Positions 55,844 through 63,614 of a DNA stretch of 64,000 nt are shown here, one piece after another. Both the position numbers and the translations under genes were made by a program. The notes under the pieces were generated by a model, which saw nothing but the letters and a program-made list of their open reading frames with translations, was not told the origin of the DNA and did not search any database. Source of the stretch: Deltaproteobacteria bacterium (lineage in GTDB: Bacteria; Myxococcota; Kuafuiibacteriia; Kuafuiibacteriales; Kuafuiibacteriaceae); NCBI GenBank assembly GCA_016703535.1, contig JADJBV010000001.1, forward strand, positions 1,240,001 through 1,304,000, given 5' to 3'. The stretch's first letter is position 1; the number at the start of each line of letters is the position of its first letter.

Positions 55844-55851
55844 GGTCCCTC

Positions 55852-56973
55852 GTGTTGTTGCCGATCCTGATCTTGAGCTTGTGCAGCGCCACCCCCGAAC
55901 CTCCGGGCGCCGACGTGGCCCGAGCCAAGCGCCTGTTCGACGCGGGCGTCGCGGCCTTTCGGGAGGGCGCCTATCCGGTGGCGATCTCCGCCTTCGAGGA
56001 GGCCCGTCGCCTGGCCCCGGTGCCGGCCGTGACCTTCTCTTTGGCCCAGGCCTACCGCATCCAATATTTCCTCGATCAAGACCTGGAGAAGTTGAAGCGT
56101 GCGGTGGAGCTCTACGAACTTTATCTGGCCGACCCGGGCAAAGGCGGGCGTCGGGACCACGCCGCCCAAAACCTCGCCGCCATCCGCCCGGTCCTCGAGC
56201 GTCAGCTGACGACCCCACCCAAAAACGCAGCCACCTCGCCGGCCAAAGAGCGAGACACGATCCTGCTTTTGACCTCGCGCCAAGAGGGCGCCTTGGGTGC
56301 GGTCGGGGAGGGCGAGTGGGTCGAGTTGCCGGCGACCTTCAACGTGGCCTCCGGATCCCACCAGGTACGGGCCGAAGCGCCGGGCTTTCGACCCCTGACG
56401 CGAGAGGCGCTGGCGATCGAGGGCAACGTGGTGTCGGTGGAGATGGAGCTGGAGGCCCTGCCGGCCACGCTGCGTCTTTTAGCGCCCGACGGCGCGTTGA
56501 TCCGGGTGGACGGGCGGATCGAAGGCGAAGCTCCGCTGCTGCAGCCCCTCTTGTTGTCGGGGGGCGACCACGTGCTGACGGTGACCGCCCGAGGCCGAGA
56601 GGCGTGGCAACGTCGATTGGTCGCCGAGCCGGGCCAGGACCTGGCGGTGGCCGCCGATCCCGAGATCACCGGCCAACGTTTGGGGGCCTACCTGGTGGCG
56701 GGCCTCGGCGGGGCCTTGTTGTTGGGCGCAGGCGGGGCGGGGCTGATGGCGCTGGGGGCCGAAGGTCGCGCTCAAGACCTGCTCACCGTCGCCCAAGTTC
56801 GGGCCTACACCCCCGAGGAGGCCCGGGACTACCAAGTTGCCCTCGACGATCGGGAGGTGCGTCGGGGTTGGGCCCTGGGCCTGGCCTCGAGCGCCGCGTT
56901 GGCCGTCGCCGCCGCCGCGGTCCTCTATTTTTTCGACGAACCCCAGGCGCCCTGGGCCGAGGAGTCCTTGTGA
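55852..56973 (+). CDS. TPR/PEGA-like protein with two C-terminal membrane helices
   Basis: 373 residues from a GTG at 55852. The N-terminus is lipoprotein-like (LLPILILSLC). A TPR-like region (about 20-110) has FDAGVAAFREGAYPVAISAF. PEGA-like beta domains follow (about 130-275), with SGSHQVRAEAPGFRPLTRE and SGGDHVLTVTARGREAW. Two C-terminal hydrophobic helices (about 285-308 and 340-362) flank a charged loop. This composition is common in myxobacterial proteins of unknown role that sit near Ser/Thr kinases. It follows the FG-GAP gene by 8 bp and overlaps thrB by 4 bp. Confidence 0.82.
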   Translation: MLLPILILSLCSATPEPPGADVARAKRLFDAGVAAFREGAYPVAISAFEEARRLAPVPAVTFSLAQAYRIQYFLDQDLEKLKRAVELYELYLADPGKGGRRDHAAQNLAAIRPVLERQLTTPPKNAATSPAKERDTILLLTSRQEGALGAVGEGEWVELPATFNVASGSHQVRAEAPGFRPLTREALAIEGNVVSVEMELEALPATLRLLAPDGALIRVDGRIEGEAPLLQPLLLSGGDHVLTVTARGREAWQRRLVAEPGQDLAVAADPEITGQRLGAYLVAGLGGALLLGAGGAGLMALGAEGRAQDLLTVAQVRAYTPEEARDYQVALDDREVRRGWALGLASSAALAVAAAAVLYFFDEPQAPWAEESL

Positions 56974-57884
56974 AAAAAGTTCGGGTGCGGGCCCCCGCCA
57001 CCTTGTCGAACCTGGGGCCCGGGTTCGACGTACTCGGCCTGGCCCTCGATGGCCCCTACGACGCGGTCGAGGCCGAAGTCCGGGACCAACCCGGCTTGAG
57101 CCTGGCCGCGGCGGGTCCTTTTGGCGATCGCATCCCCCTCGATCCCGCTCAAAACGTCGCGGCCTACGCGGCGTCCCGAGTGGTCGGGGATCGAGGCCTG
57201 CACCTGCGGATCGAAAAGCAGATCCCCCCGGGTTCGGGCCTCGGCTCCAGCGCGGCCAGCAGCGTCGCCGCGGCGGTGGCAGCAGCCCGGGCTTATGGCT
57301 TGCCGGTGACCCCGGAGTTGCTCCTCCCCATCGTCCGGGACGCGGAGGCGCTGGCGGCGGGGTCGGCCCACCTCGACAACGTGGCCCCGGCGCTGCTCGG
57401 TGGTTTTGTGGGCGTCGTCGGCCAGGACCCCCCTGAGGTGAGGCGCCTGACCTTCCCCGAGGGTTGGTGGCTGGCGGTGGTCTTGCCGGCCCACCCGGTA
57501 GCCACCAAAGAAGCCCGGGCGATCTTGCCCGACCAGATCCCCCGGAGTGACGCGGTCGCCAACCTGCGGGCGCTGACCGGCCTCTTGGACGCGGCCGCCC
57601 GGGCGGATCTGGAGGCCTTCGCCCGGCACCTGGTCGATCGGGTCGCTTATCCCTATCGTCGTCCCCTTTGGCCTTTTTTGCCGACCGCCGAGGCCGCCGC
57701 CTTGGGCGCGGGGGCGTTGGCCTGGTCGATCTCCGGTTCGGGGCCGGCGATGTTTGGGCCCACCGACGACCCGGGCCGAGCCCGGGCGATCACCCAGGCG
57801 GTGGTCGAAGCCTTGGCGTCCGCGGGGTTCGGGGCCACCGCCTACGTCTCTCGGGTCGGGACCGGGGCCCTCGACGATCGGTGA
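56970..57884 (+). CDS. thrB: Homoserine kinase
   Basis: GHMP-family kinase that phosphorylates homoserine for threonine synthesis. 304 residues from a GTG at 56970, the usual length. Motifs are VRAPATLSNLGPGFDVLGLA at the N-terminus, the ATP loop PPGSGLGSSAASS (about residue 85) and the C-terminal GAGALAWSISGSGPAMFG. The GTG overlaps the upstream stop by 4 bp. The same reading frame is continuous with the FG-GAP gene upstream, which could lead automatic gene callers to a false 1543-residue fusion. Confidence 0.94.
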   Translation: MKKVRVRAPATLSNLGPGFDVLGLALDGPYDAVEAEVRDQPGLSLAAAGPFGDRIPLDPAQNVAAYAASRVVGDRGLHLRIEKQIPPGSGLGSSAASSVAAAVAAARAYGLPVTPELLLPIVRDAEALAAGSAHLDNVAPALLGGFVGVVGQDPPEVRRLTFPEGWWLAVVLPAHPVATKEARAILPDQIPRSDAVANLRALTGLLDAAARADLEAFARHLVDRVAYPYRRPLWPFLPTAEAAALGAGALAWSISGSGPAMFGPTDDPGRARAITQAVVEALASAGFGATAYVSRVGTGALDDR

Positions 57885-57886
57885 TC

Positions 57887-57902
57887 GGGCCTCACGAGGC
57901 CC
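57887..57902 (+). terminator. Hairpin after thrB
   Basis: GGGCCT-CACG-AGGCCC begins 2 bp after the thrB stop. No U-tract follows directly, so termination strength is doubtful. Confidence 0.35.
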
Positions 57903-57940
57903 TCGCCTCGGCCCGTAAAAAGGCCTAAGCACGGCCAAGA

Positions 57941-58411
57941 ATGATCCGGCCGACGGTTCCGACGGACCTCCCTGCCTTGGTCGCGCTCGCCGACCGCACC
58001 GGCATGTTCAAGCCGATGGAGGTCGAGGCCCTGCGGGAGGTGTTGGTCGACTACGTCGAAGGCAAGGTGGCCAGCGGTCATCGCACCGTCACCCTCGAAG
58101 AAGACGGCAAGATCCGCGGCCTGGCCTACTGGGCACCGGCGGCGATGACCGATCGCACCTGGTACCTCTACTGGATCGCCGTCGAGAAGAGCGATCAAGC
58201 CAAAGGTTACGGAGGCCAACTGCTGAAGCACGCCGAGGCGGAGGCCAAAGCGGCCGGCGCCCGCCTCATGTTGATCGAGACCTCCAACATGACCCACTAC
58301 GAGCCGACCCGGCGCTTCTACCTGAAGCACCACTACGAGGTCGGCGGCATCATCAAGGACTACTACGCCGACGCTGACGATCTGGTGATCTTCCGAAAGC
58401 GCCTCGCCTAA
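57941..58411 (+). CDS. GNAT-family N-acetyltransferase
   Basis: 156 residues. Acetyl-CoA-binding signature in the central strand-loop-helix region: YLYWIAVEKSDQAKGYGGQL (Q/RxxGxG/A-like, AKGYGG), then HAEAEAKAAGARLMLIETSN and a C-terminal FYLKHHYEVGG. The substrate (amine, peptide N-terminus or small molecule) cannot be told. A single gene between thrB and fur. Confidence 0.9.
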   Translation: MIRPTVPTDLPALVALADRTGMFKPMEVEALREVLVDYVEGKVASGHRTVTLEEDGKIRGLAYWAPAAMTDRTWYLYWIAVEKSDQAKGYGGQLLKHAEAEAKAAGARLMLIETSNMTHYEPTRRFYLKHHYEVGGIIKDYYADADDLVIFRKRLA

Positions 58412-58522
58412 AGGACGCCTAAAGGTGGCTCAACGGGCAGACCCCGCCGACGGGCCGGGTTGTCAGAGGGCGCGGGTGCGCTGGCCGGCTTGGCCGCGCT
58501 CGTGTTAGGGAAGCAAGCAAGT

Positions 58523-58963
58523 ATGGGACGAACTGGGGCCGATCGAGCGGTGGCGACCGATGCCCTTCGCCGCACCATTCGGGGCGCCGGGCTGCGCAGC
58601 ACCTCGGCCCGGGTCATGGTCCTGGAGCTCTTGGGGGACGCGACCACCCCGCTCAGCCACTCGGATCTCGCCGAACACCCCAACCTCCAGGCCTACGACC
58701 GGGCCACCATCTACCGAAACCTGATGGACCTGGCCGACGCCGGCCTCCTCAGCCGCTCGGATCTGGGCGATCACGTCTGGCGCTTCGAGCTCAAACAAAA
58801 GGGCCTCACCCCCGACGGGGAACACCCCCACTTCGTCTGCACCGATTGCGGATCGGTGGCCTGCCTCGAGGACGTCAAGGTCGAGGTCAAGGTCCCCAAA
58901 AAGGCGCCAAAACGCGAGATCTCCGAGGTGCTCCTCAAGGGGCGCTGTGAAAACTGCGCCTGA
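58523..58963 (+). CDS. Fur-family metal-dependent regulator
   Basis: About 146 residues. A winged helix (LRSTSARVMVLELLGDATTP, then YDRATIYRNLMDLADAG) is followed by a dimerisation domain with EHPHFVCTDCGSVACLED and a final GRCENCA. The CTDC and CENC pairs form the structural zinc site. The regulatory-site His/Glu set is only partly recognisable, so whether it senses iron, zinc or peroxide is open. I prefer the ATG at 58523 over an upstream in-frame start that would add 21 unrelated residues. Confidence 0.92.
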   Translation: MGRTGADRAVATDALRRTIRGAGLRSTSARVMVLELLGDATTPLSHSDLAEHPNLQAYDRATIYRNLMDLADAGLLSRSDLGDHVWRFELKQKGLTPDGEHPHFVCTDCGSVACLEDVKVEVKVPKKAPKREISEVLLKGRCENCA

Positions 58964-59127
58964 CCCGCCGGGGCGGGGTCCAATTTCAACGCTCGCCCGA
59001 ATGGGGTCCCGGTCACAACCACCGGCCTTCTCGCACCGATCCAAGGTGAGGCACCCGGTCCCCTCCCGGCGAACCGACGGCAGGGTCGCTACCGTTTCCC
59101 CTTGTCACGGGTTCGCCCTCGGTAGTA

Positions 59128-59145
59128 CCCCCGACGTCGTGGGGG
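59128..59145 (+). promoter_or_regulatory. Hairpin that may cover the ribosome site of the PilZ gene
   Basis: CCCCC at 59128 can pair with GGGGG at 59141-59145 (five G-C pairs plus one G-U). GGGGG is the only purine-rich stretch at ribosome-site distance (7 bp) from the ATG at 59153. The stem would therefore hide the ribosome site unless opened. Inference from sequence only. Confidence 0.35.
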
Positions 59146-59152
59146 CCGACCG

Positions 59153-60331
59153 ATGAGCGAGGGGCATGTCCGCCGTGAGCCCCGCTACGCGGCCAACATC
59201 GAGGTCCACGTCCACGACGGCACCCGCCGAGTCGTCACCGAAACCCGAGAGGTCTCTCGCCAAGGTCTGTTCGTGTTCCTGGATCCGGCGCCCCCGATCG
59301 GCGCCGAGTTGGCCCTCCAGATCCACCCCAATGACGACGCCCCCATCCACCTCGCGGCCCGGGTCTGTTACCGCCTGCCCGACATCGGCGTTGGCCTGGA
59401 GTTGGTCGGCGTCCCAGCCGAGATGGGGCGTTACCAAGGCTTCATCGGCCGCCTCGCCATCTCCCAAGAAGCTTGGCAGGTGATCGGCCGGCACTTGGGC
59501 GAGCCCGATCCTCACCCGGCCGCCTCGTCCGGTGATCGGACCCTGATCGGCCTGGGGCGCTCCTTGATGGGGGTGCGCCTGCTCTTCGAACGACGGCCGC
59601 CGGTGGCGCTGGAGGTGGCGTTGGCGGGCCACGCCCGGCCCCAAGACATCCCGAGCGCCCACCTCTTGGTGGGGCTCAGCCCCGAACCGGTGGAGATCAA
59701 GCTCCACGACCGGGATCGGATCCGGAAGGTCTGGTTGGCGGTCGCCCACCAAGGGCCGACCTATGTGGCGGTGGTGCCGCCCCAAGCCGACGGGACCTCA
59801 CGCTGGGTGATCTACGCCTTGTCCGGCCAAGAGCAGCTGGTGGTGGCCCAAGGCGGTCAGTCCCGCTTCCCGGAGCTGAACGCCGCCGACTACGTGGCGA
59901 TCGAACGGGATCGGGTAGCCGCCGACGGTCGACCCCCGAAGTTGTTCAACGTGGCCGAGCCGCCGCGTTTGCCCAAGACGCCCACCGGTGAACTCCCGGC
60001 GTTTCCCAGGGAGCACCTGCCATCCCCAAGCCTGGGGGGCTGGACCCGCTACGATCACCGCTTCGACGCTGAACTGCTGGCCCTCTTCGACAGCCTGGGC
60101 GCCGAAACTCGGCTTTATCGGGTCGGGCAGAGCGAACGCCAGGTGCAGCTGCTGCGGGATCTGGCGTTTTTGGTGCGCAAACACGGCAGCGAGGCCTCCC
60201 CTCAGCCCGGCACTTTGGTCTACGACGGCAAACGCCTCTGCGTGATCTTCGGCCTCCGCTCCGAGGAGCAGAAGTTGATGCGGCCCCTCGACGAAAGCGA
60301 CGAGATCCGCTTGCCGACCCTCGACGGCTGA
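59153..60331 (+). CDS. PilZ-domain (c-di-GMP receptor) protein
   Basis: 392 residues. The N-terminal PilZ domain (1-105) has VRREPRY (the RxxxR c-di-GMP motif, residues about 7-11) and EVSRQG (D/NxSxxG with Glu in the first place, about 33-38). The central and C-terminal parts (about 120-392) have no recognised domain; a segment with WVIYALSGQEQLVVAQGG is beta-rich. No membrane helix. It is probably a cytoplasmic c-di-GMP effector, for example in motility or polysaccharide control. It lies 189 bp after fur and 15 bp before the SGNH hydrolase gene, so the last two may be co-transcribed. Confidence 0.88.
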   Translation: MSEGHVRREPRYAANIEVHVHDGTRRVVTETREVSRQGLFVFLDPAPPIGAELALQIHPNDDAPIHLAARVCYRLPDIGVGLELVGVPAEMGRYQGFIGRLAISQEAWQVIGRHLGEPDPHPAASSGDRTLIGLGRSLMGVRLLFERRPPVALEVALAGHARPQDIPSAHLLVGLSPEPVEIKLHDRDRIRKVWLAVAHQGPTYVAVVPPQADGTSRWVIYALSGQEQLVVAQGGQSRFPELNAADYVAIERDRVAADGRPPKLFNVAEPPRLPKTPTGELPAFPREHLPSPSLGGWTRYDHRFDAELLALFDSLGAETRLYRVGQSERQVQLLRDLAFLVRKHGSEASPQPGTLVYDGKRLCVIFGLRSEEQKLMRPLDESDEIRLPTLDG

Positions 60332-60346
60332 GCCTTCCTCCGGGGG

Positions 60347-61492
60347 ATGGCCAAAAAGAAGTCCGCGGCGCCGGCCGATCCGAACCCACCCGTTCCTGTC
60401 GAGTTGCCCCTTCGGAAGCGGCTGCTCTTTGGCGCGATCCTCGGCTTGGGGTTGCTGATCGCCTTCGAGGGCTTGGGCCGGATCGCCTATCACCAGCTCT
60501 TCGACGCCAAAAAGGATCTGATGCTGCAGGCCTTCTTCGGCTTGGGCGGGAACTACTCGCCCAACATGGTGTCGAACTTCATCCCGCACCACTACTTGGT
60601 CTACGTCCTCAACCCCAACGCCAAGGCCAATCACCAAAAGTACTTCGGCGATCAACCGGGGCACTACGTGAACGGGGCCGGTTATCGCGGCAAAGACTTC
60701 GCCATCAAGAAGACACCCGGCACCTATCGGATCGTCTGTTTGGGCGGCTCCACCACCTTCGGGCTCTACGAGACCGACGAGACCAAAACATATCCCGCTC
60801 AGCTGGAGGCCGAGCTCAGCCGGCGCTTCGCCTCACCGACCTTCGAGGTGATCAACGCGGGCACGCCCGGTTGGTCGTCGGCCGAGGACCTGATCAACCT
60901 GGCCTTCCGGGTGTTGGAGCTCGAGCCGGATCTGATCCTCACCTACGAAGGCGTCAATGACGTCTTCGCCATGCGCAACCAAGAGGAAGGGCGGAGCGAC
61001 TACAGCCTGTTTCGTCGGCAGGTCTACTTCCGGCCCCCGGGCCCCTTCGTCCGCAGCTTGATCGGCCCCAGCCTGGGGCTGCGGGTGCTCTATTATTATT
61101 GGTACGGTCCGGAGAACATCGGCTTCGACATCAACACCCTGGCGGTGCGTAAGCCGCCGGCCGACTACGAGCAGCGCCTCGACACGGCGACGGGCAGGTT
61201 CCTGGAGCGAAACCTGGTCAACCTGGTGGCGGTGGCCAAGGCCCACAACGTCATCCCGGCTTTGGTCACCATGGGGCACGGGCCTTGGCACCGGGCCATC
61301 GATCGGACCGCCGAGATCAACCGCAAGGTAGCGGCCGAACGGGGGGCCCTCTTGATCGACTTCGAAAAACAGAGCCAACCCCAATATTTCACCGGCGACC
61401 GGATCCACCTGACCCGAGAAGGCAACTTGGCCTTGGCGCGCTACATCGCCGATCAACTTTCGCAAGCTGGCTTGCCGTTTGTCCCGCGTTGA
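60347..61492 (+). CDS. Membrane-anchored SGNH/GDSL hydrolase
   Basis: 381 residues. A basic N-terminus is followed by one membrane helix (about 27-45, LLFGAILGLGLLIAFEGLG), then the SGNH domain outside. The four blocks are visible: GGSTTFG with the catalytic Ser (about residue 130), a Gly block in INAGTPGWSS, the Asn in YEGVND, and the C-terminal DRIHLTREG with the Asp-His pair. Such enzymes deacetylate or esterify polysaccharides or act as lipases. Cell-envelope polysaccharide modification is the best guess. It follows the PilZ gene. Confidence 0.9.
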   Translation: MAKKKSAAPADPNPPVPVELPLRKRLLFGAILGLGLLIAFEGLGRIAYHQLFDAKKDLMLQAFFGLGGNYSPNMVSNFIPHHYLVYVLNPNAKANHQKYFGDQPGHYVNGAGYRGKDFAIKKTPGTYRIVCLGGSTTFGLYETDETKTYPAQLEAELSRRFASPTFEVINAGTPGWSSAEDLINLAFRVLELEPDLILTYEGVNDVFAMRNQEEGRSDYSLFRRQVYFRPPGPFVRSLIGPSLGLRVLYYYWYGPENIGFDINTLAVRKPPADYEQRLDTATGRFLERNLVNLVAVAKAHNVIPALVTMGHGPWHRAIDRTAEINRKVAAERGALLIDFEKQSQPQYFTGDRIHLTREGNLALARYIADQLSQAGLPFVPR

Positions 61493-61501
61493 CCGGCAAG
61501 C

Positions 61502-62395
61502 TCAACGCAGCGGCAGGGCCTTCAGCTCGGCCCCCAAGGCGCGAAGTTCGGACTCGGCCGGGTGGGCGGCCAGGTACACCAAACGAAATTGATCTTCGCT
61601 GGGCCGGATCTTGGGGAAGAGGGCCTTGAGGCGCCCGGCCTTGAGCTCGGGTGCGACGAAGTAGGTCGGCAGAACCGCCACGCCGGCCCCCTCCAAGGCC
61701 CGGGCCCGGATGGCCGCCGTGGTGCCCAAAAACACGGTCTTCTTGAAGGCCCAGACCTGATCCGCCGGCGCCCCATCGAGGAAATATCGGAAGAGGGGCA
61801 GATCCGGGTGGGCGTCCAGGAGGACCTGGTCTTCGGCGTGTTCGGGGCGGGTGAAGGGCCGTTCGGCCAAAAGCCGAGGCGAGGCCACGAAGGTGTACCG
61901 TTCGCCGTGGAGCGCCACGTGGCGCAACCCGGGCGCCACCAAACGAGCGCTGCTGACGAAGGCGTCGCAGCGCCCCTGCCGAAGTCGATGCAACAACTCG
62001 GCGGTGTCGCCGAAGGCCAGGTGGATGGTCCGTTCGGGTCGGGCCCGCTCCAGCTTGGCCAGGTTGGGCACCAGCCAAGAGAGGCCCAACTCGTAGCGGG
62101 TCCCCAAGGTCAGGTCGAAGGGCAGGGCCTCTTCGCTGGCCGTGACCTTGGCCTTGAGTTGAGCCGCGCCCTCCAGCAGCTGCTGGGCCCAAGGACGTAG
62201 ACGCCGCCCGGCCTCGGTGAGCGCCACCTTGCGGGTGCTGCGGGCAAAAAGCGCTTGGCCCAGCTCTTCCTCCAGCCGTCGGATCCGCTCGCCGAAGGCC
62301 GCGGGTGAAAGGAACACTCGGCCGGCGGCGGCGCGGAAGCTGCGGGCTTCGCAGGCCGCCATAAAACAGCGCAAGGACTCTAGGTCGGTGATCAT
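61502..62395 (-). CDS. LysR-family transcriptional regulator
   Basis: 297 residues from the ATG at 62395. The N-terminal winged helix-turn-helix reads LESLRCFMAACEARSFRAAA, then VFLSPAAFGERIRRLEEELG, followed by an effector-binding domain (about 90-290). A longer in-frame start upstream is not family-like. It is divergent from the small lipoprotein/ferritin-like pair across 82 bp, and a perfect palindrome touches its own start codon. This suggests self-repression and control of the pair. Confidence 0.93.
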   Translation of the reverse strand: MITDLESLRCFMAACEARSFRAAAGRVFLSPAAFGERIRRLEEELGQALFARSTRKVALTEAGRRLRPWAQQLLEGAAQLKAKVTASEEALPFDLTLGTRYELGLSWLVPNLAKLERARPERTIHLAFGDTAELLHRLRQGRCDAFVSSARLVAPGLRHVALHGERYTFVASPRLLAERPFTRPEHAEDQVLLDAHPDLPLFRYFLDGAPADQVWAFKKTVFLGTTAAIRARALEGAGVAVLPTYFVAPELKAGRLKALFPKIRPSEDQFRLVYLAAHPAESELRALGAELKALPLR

Positions 62396-62409
62396 ACGGT
62401 GGAACCGTA
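62395..62409. promoter_or_regulatory. Palindrome at the LysR start, candidate operator
   Basis: TACGGT-GGA-ACCGTA is a perfect dyad beginning at the LysR start codon. A further half-site, ACGGTAC, lies near 62453, closer to the divergent lipoprotein gene. The pair of sites suits a LysR tetramer controlling both directions. Confidence 0.5.
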
Positions 62410-62477
62410 CAATACAGTTCGGATCATTCCGCCACAAGACACAGTGGGGAGACGGTACAAAGAGGGAGGAGGCGTTG

Positions 62478-62849
62478 ATGAACACCAAAAAGATGTCCGC
62501 ACTCGAGATCCGAAGAAGGGCGCTGCGTGCCGCCGGGCAGGTGGCCTTGTGGTCCACCTTGGCCTGTGGAGGTGAGGCGGTCACCACCGGGCTCCCCGAC
62601 TACGTCGCCCCCTCGGGGCCCAACGACGAACCGGCGACCGAACTGATGGCCGTGGCCTTGCCTCAAGGGGTGGTCGTTCAACAGGTGGAGACCACGACCA
62701 TCGCTCGGGTGGTCTGCGACGCCGACGTGCAGGACGAAGAGGCGTGGGAGCGGTACCTGGAGTGTTGCCAGCAGATCGGCTGGGACTGGGACCGTGGTTG
62801 TGCGGCCTGGGGCCCGCCGGTGCCGCCCAGCCTGGAGGTGGTCGCGTGA
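62478..62849 (+). CDS. Small Cys/Trp-rich lipoprotein with Tat-like signal
   Basis: 123 residues. The N-terminus (ALEIRRRALRAAGQVALW, then STLACGG) has consecutive Arg before a hydrophobic stretch and a lipobox-like Cys about 30, so export by Tat or Sec and lipidation is likely. The C-terminal part is Cys/Trp-rich, with VVCDADVQDEEAW and YLECCQQIGWDWDRGC. A GGGAGGAGG ribosome site precedes the ATG. The stop overlaps the ferritin-like gene by 4 bp (GTGA). No family is recognised; the C-terminus could bind metal or be a substrate of the neighbouring enzyme. Confidence 0.75.
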   Translation: MNTKKMSALEIRRRALRAAGQVALWSTLACGGEAVTTGLPDYVAPSGPNDEPATELMAVALPQGVVVQQVETTTIARVVCDADVQDEEAWERYLECCQQIGWDWDRGCAAWGPPVPPSLEVVA

Positions 62850-63613
62850 TCGCCCTGGACTTGACCCGGGAGGCGGCCCGGGAGGTGTTGCCGCCGGGCG
62901 TGTTGCCGTCTTTGGAGCTGGGCCCCTTGGCCTTGGCGTTGGCCACCTGGCGGGGGCGGATGGAGAACGAACACGCTTCGTCGTTGGTGTTCGCCGGGTT
63001 GTTGGGCCAAGCGGTCGAGGCCGGGGCCAGCGCCCGGGACCAGGCGGACCTGGCCCAGATGATCCTGGAGGAACAACACCACGCCCGGCGGTGCGCTGCG
63101 ATGCTCAAGGCCTTGGGTGGGGAGCCGGTGGGGCGCCTGCCGCCGGTGCGGCCTTTGCCGCGGCACGAGGACACCACCCGGCGCCTGGCCTACTTTCGCA
63201 ACCTGTTGTCGGTGTGTTGCCTGAGCGAAACCGTGGCGGTCGCCTTGATCGACGCCGAACGGCTGGCGCTGGAGGGAGCGGTGCCCGGCCAGGTGCTGAA
63301 GGAGATCTTGGCGGACGAGGTTGGCCACGCCCGCTTTGGCTGGCGCACCTTGGAGGCCGCGGGCCTCACCGCCGAGGAGTTGGCCGATCTCGATCGGTAT
63401 CTCCAGACGGCCTTGCCGCACCTGGTGGCCCACGAATTGGCCCACCTCTCGCCGCTGCCGGTGCCCACCGAGGCCTTGGCCGAAGCCGGCGTGTGTGACG
63501 GGGCGTTGGCCCGAGACGTGTTTTGGTCGACGGTCGAAGAGGTGATCGTGCCGTCTTTGAAGAAGTTGGGCCTGTCGGCCAACCGCAACGTCAGCCGACA
63601 CGCTCACGCGTAG
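62846..63613 (+). CDS. Ferritin-like di-iron protein
   Basis: 255 residues from a GTG at 62846, with no signal peptide. A four-helix ferritin-like fold is inferred from two ExxH-type iron sites: EEQHHARRC (about 75-83) and ADEVGHARFGW (about 156-166), plus Glu residues in MENEHASS (about 40) and SETVAV (about 128). This is the ligand pattern of di-iron oxygenases and hydroxylases rather than iron-storage ferritin. The substrate is unknown. It is translated together with the small Cys/Trp-rich lipoprotein and probably controlled by the divergent LysR. It ends 1 bp before the convergent partial lipoprotein gene. Confidence 0.85.
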   Translation: MIALDLTREAAREVLPPGVLPSLELGPLALALATWRGRMENEHASSLVFAGLLGQAVEAGASARDQADLAQMILEEQHHARRCAAMLKALGGEPVGRLPPVRPLPRHEDTTRRLAYFRNLLSVCCLSETVAVALIDAERLALEGAVPGQVLKEILADEVGHARFGWRTLEAAGLTAEELADLDRYLQTALPHLVAHELAHLSPLPVPTEALAEAGVCDGALARDVFWSTVEEVIVPSLKKLGLSANRNVSRHAHA

Positions 63614-63614
63614 A

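Noticed and set aside
53253..57884. A single 1543-residue protein joining FG-GAP repeats to homoserine kinase
   Set aside because: The middle 400 residues are Arg/Gly/Pro-rich out-of-frame sequence of the TPR/PEGA-like gene. The proper frames and starts of that gene and of thrB are clear.
61502..62587. Longer start for the second LysR gene at 62587
   Set aside because: The added residues precede the family N-terminus, overlap the divergent lipoprotein gene, and would run across the palindrome at the preferred start.
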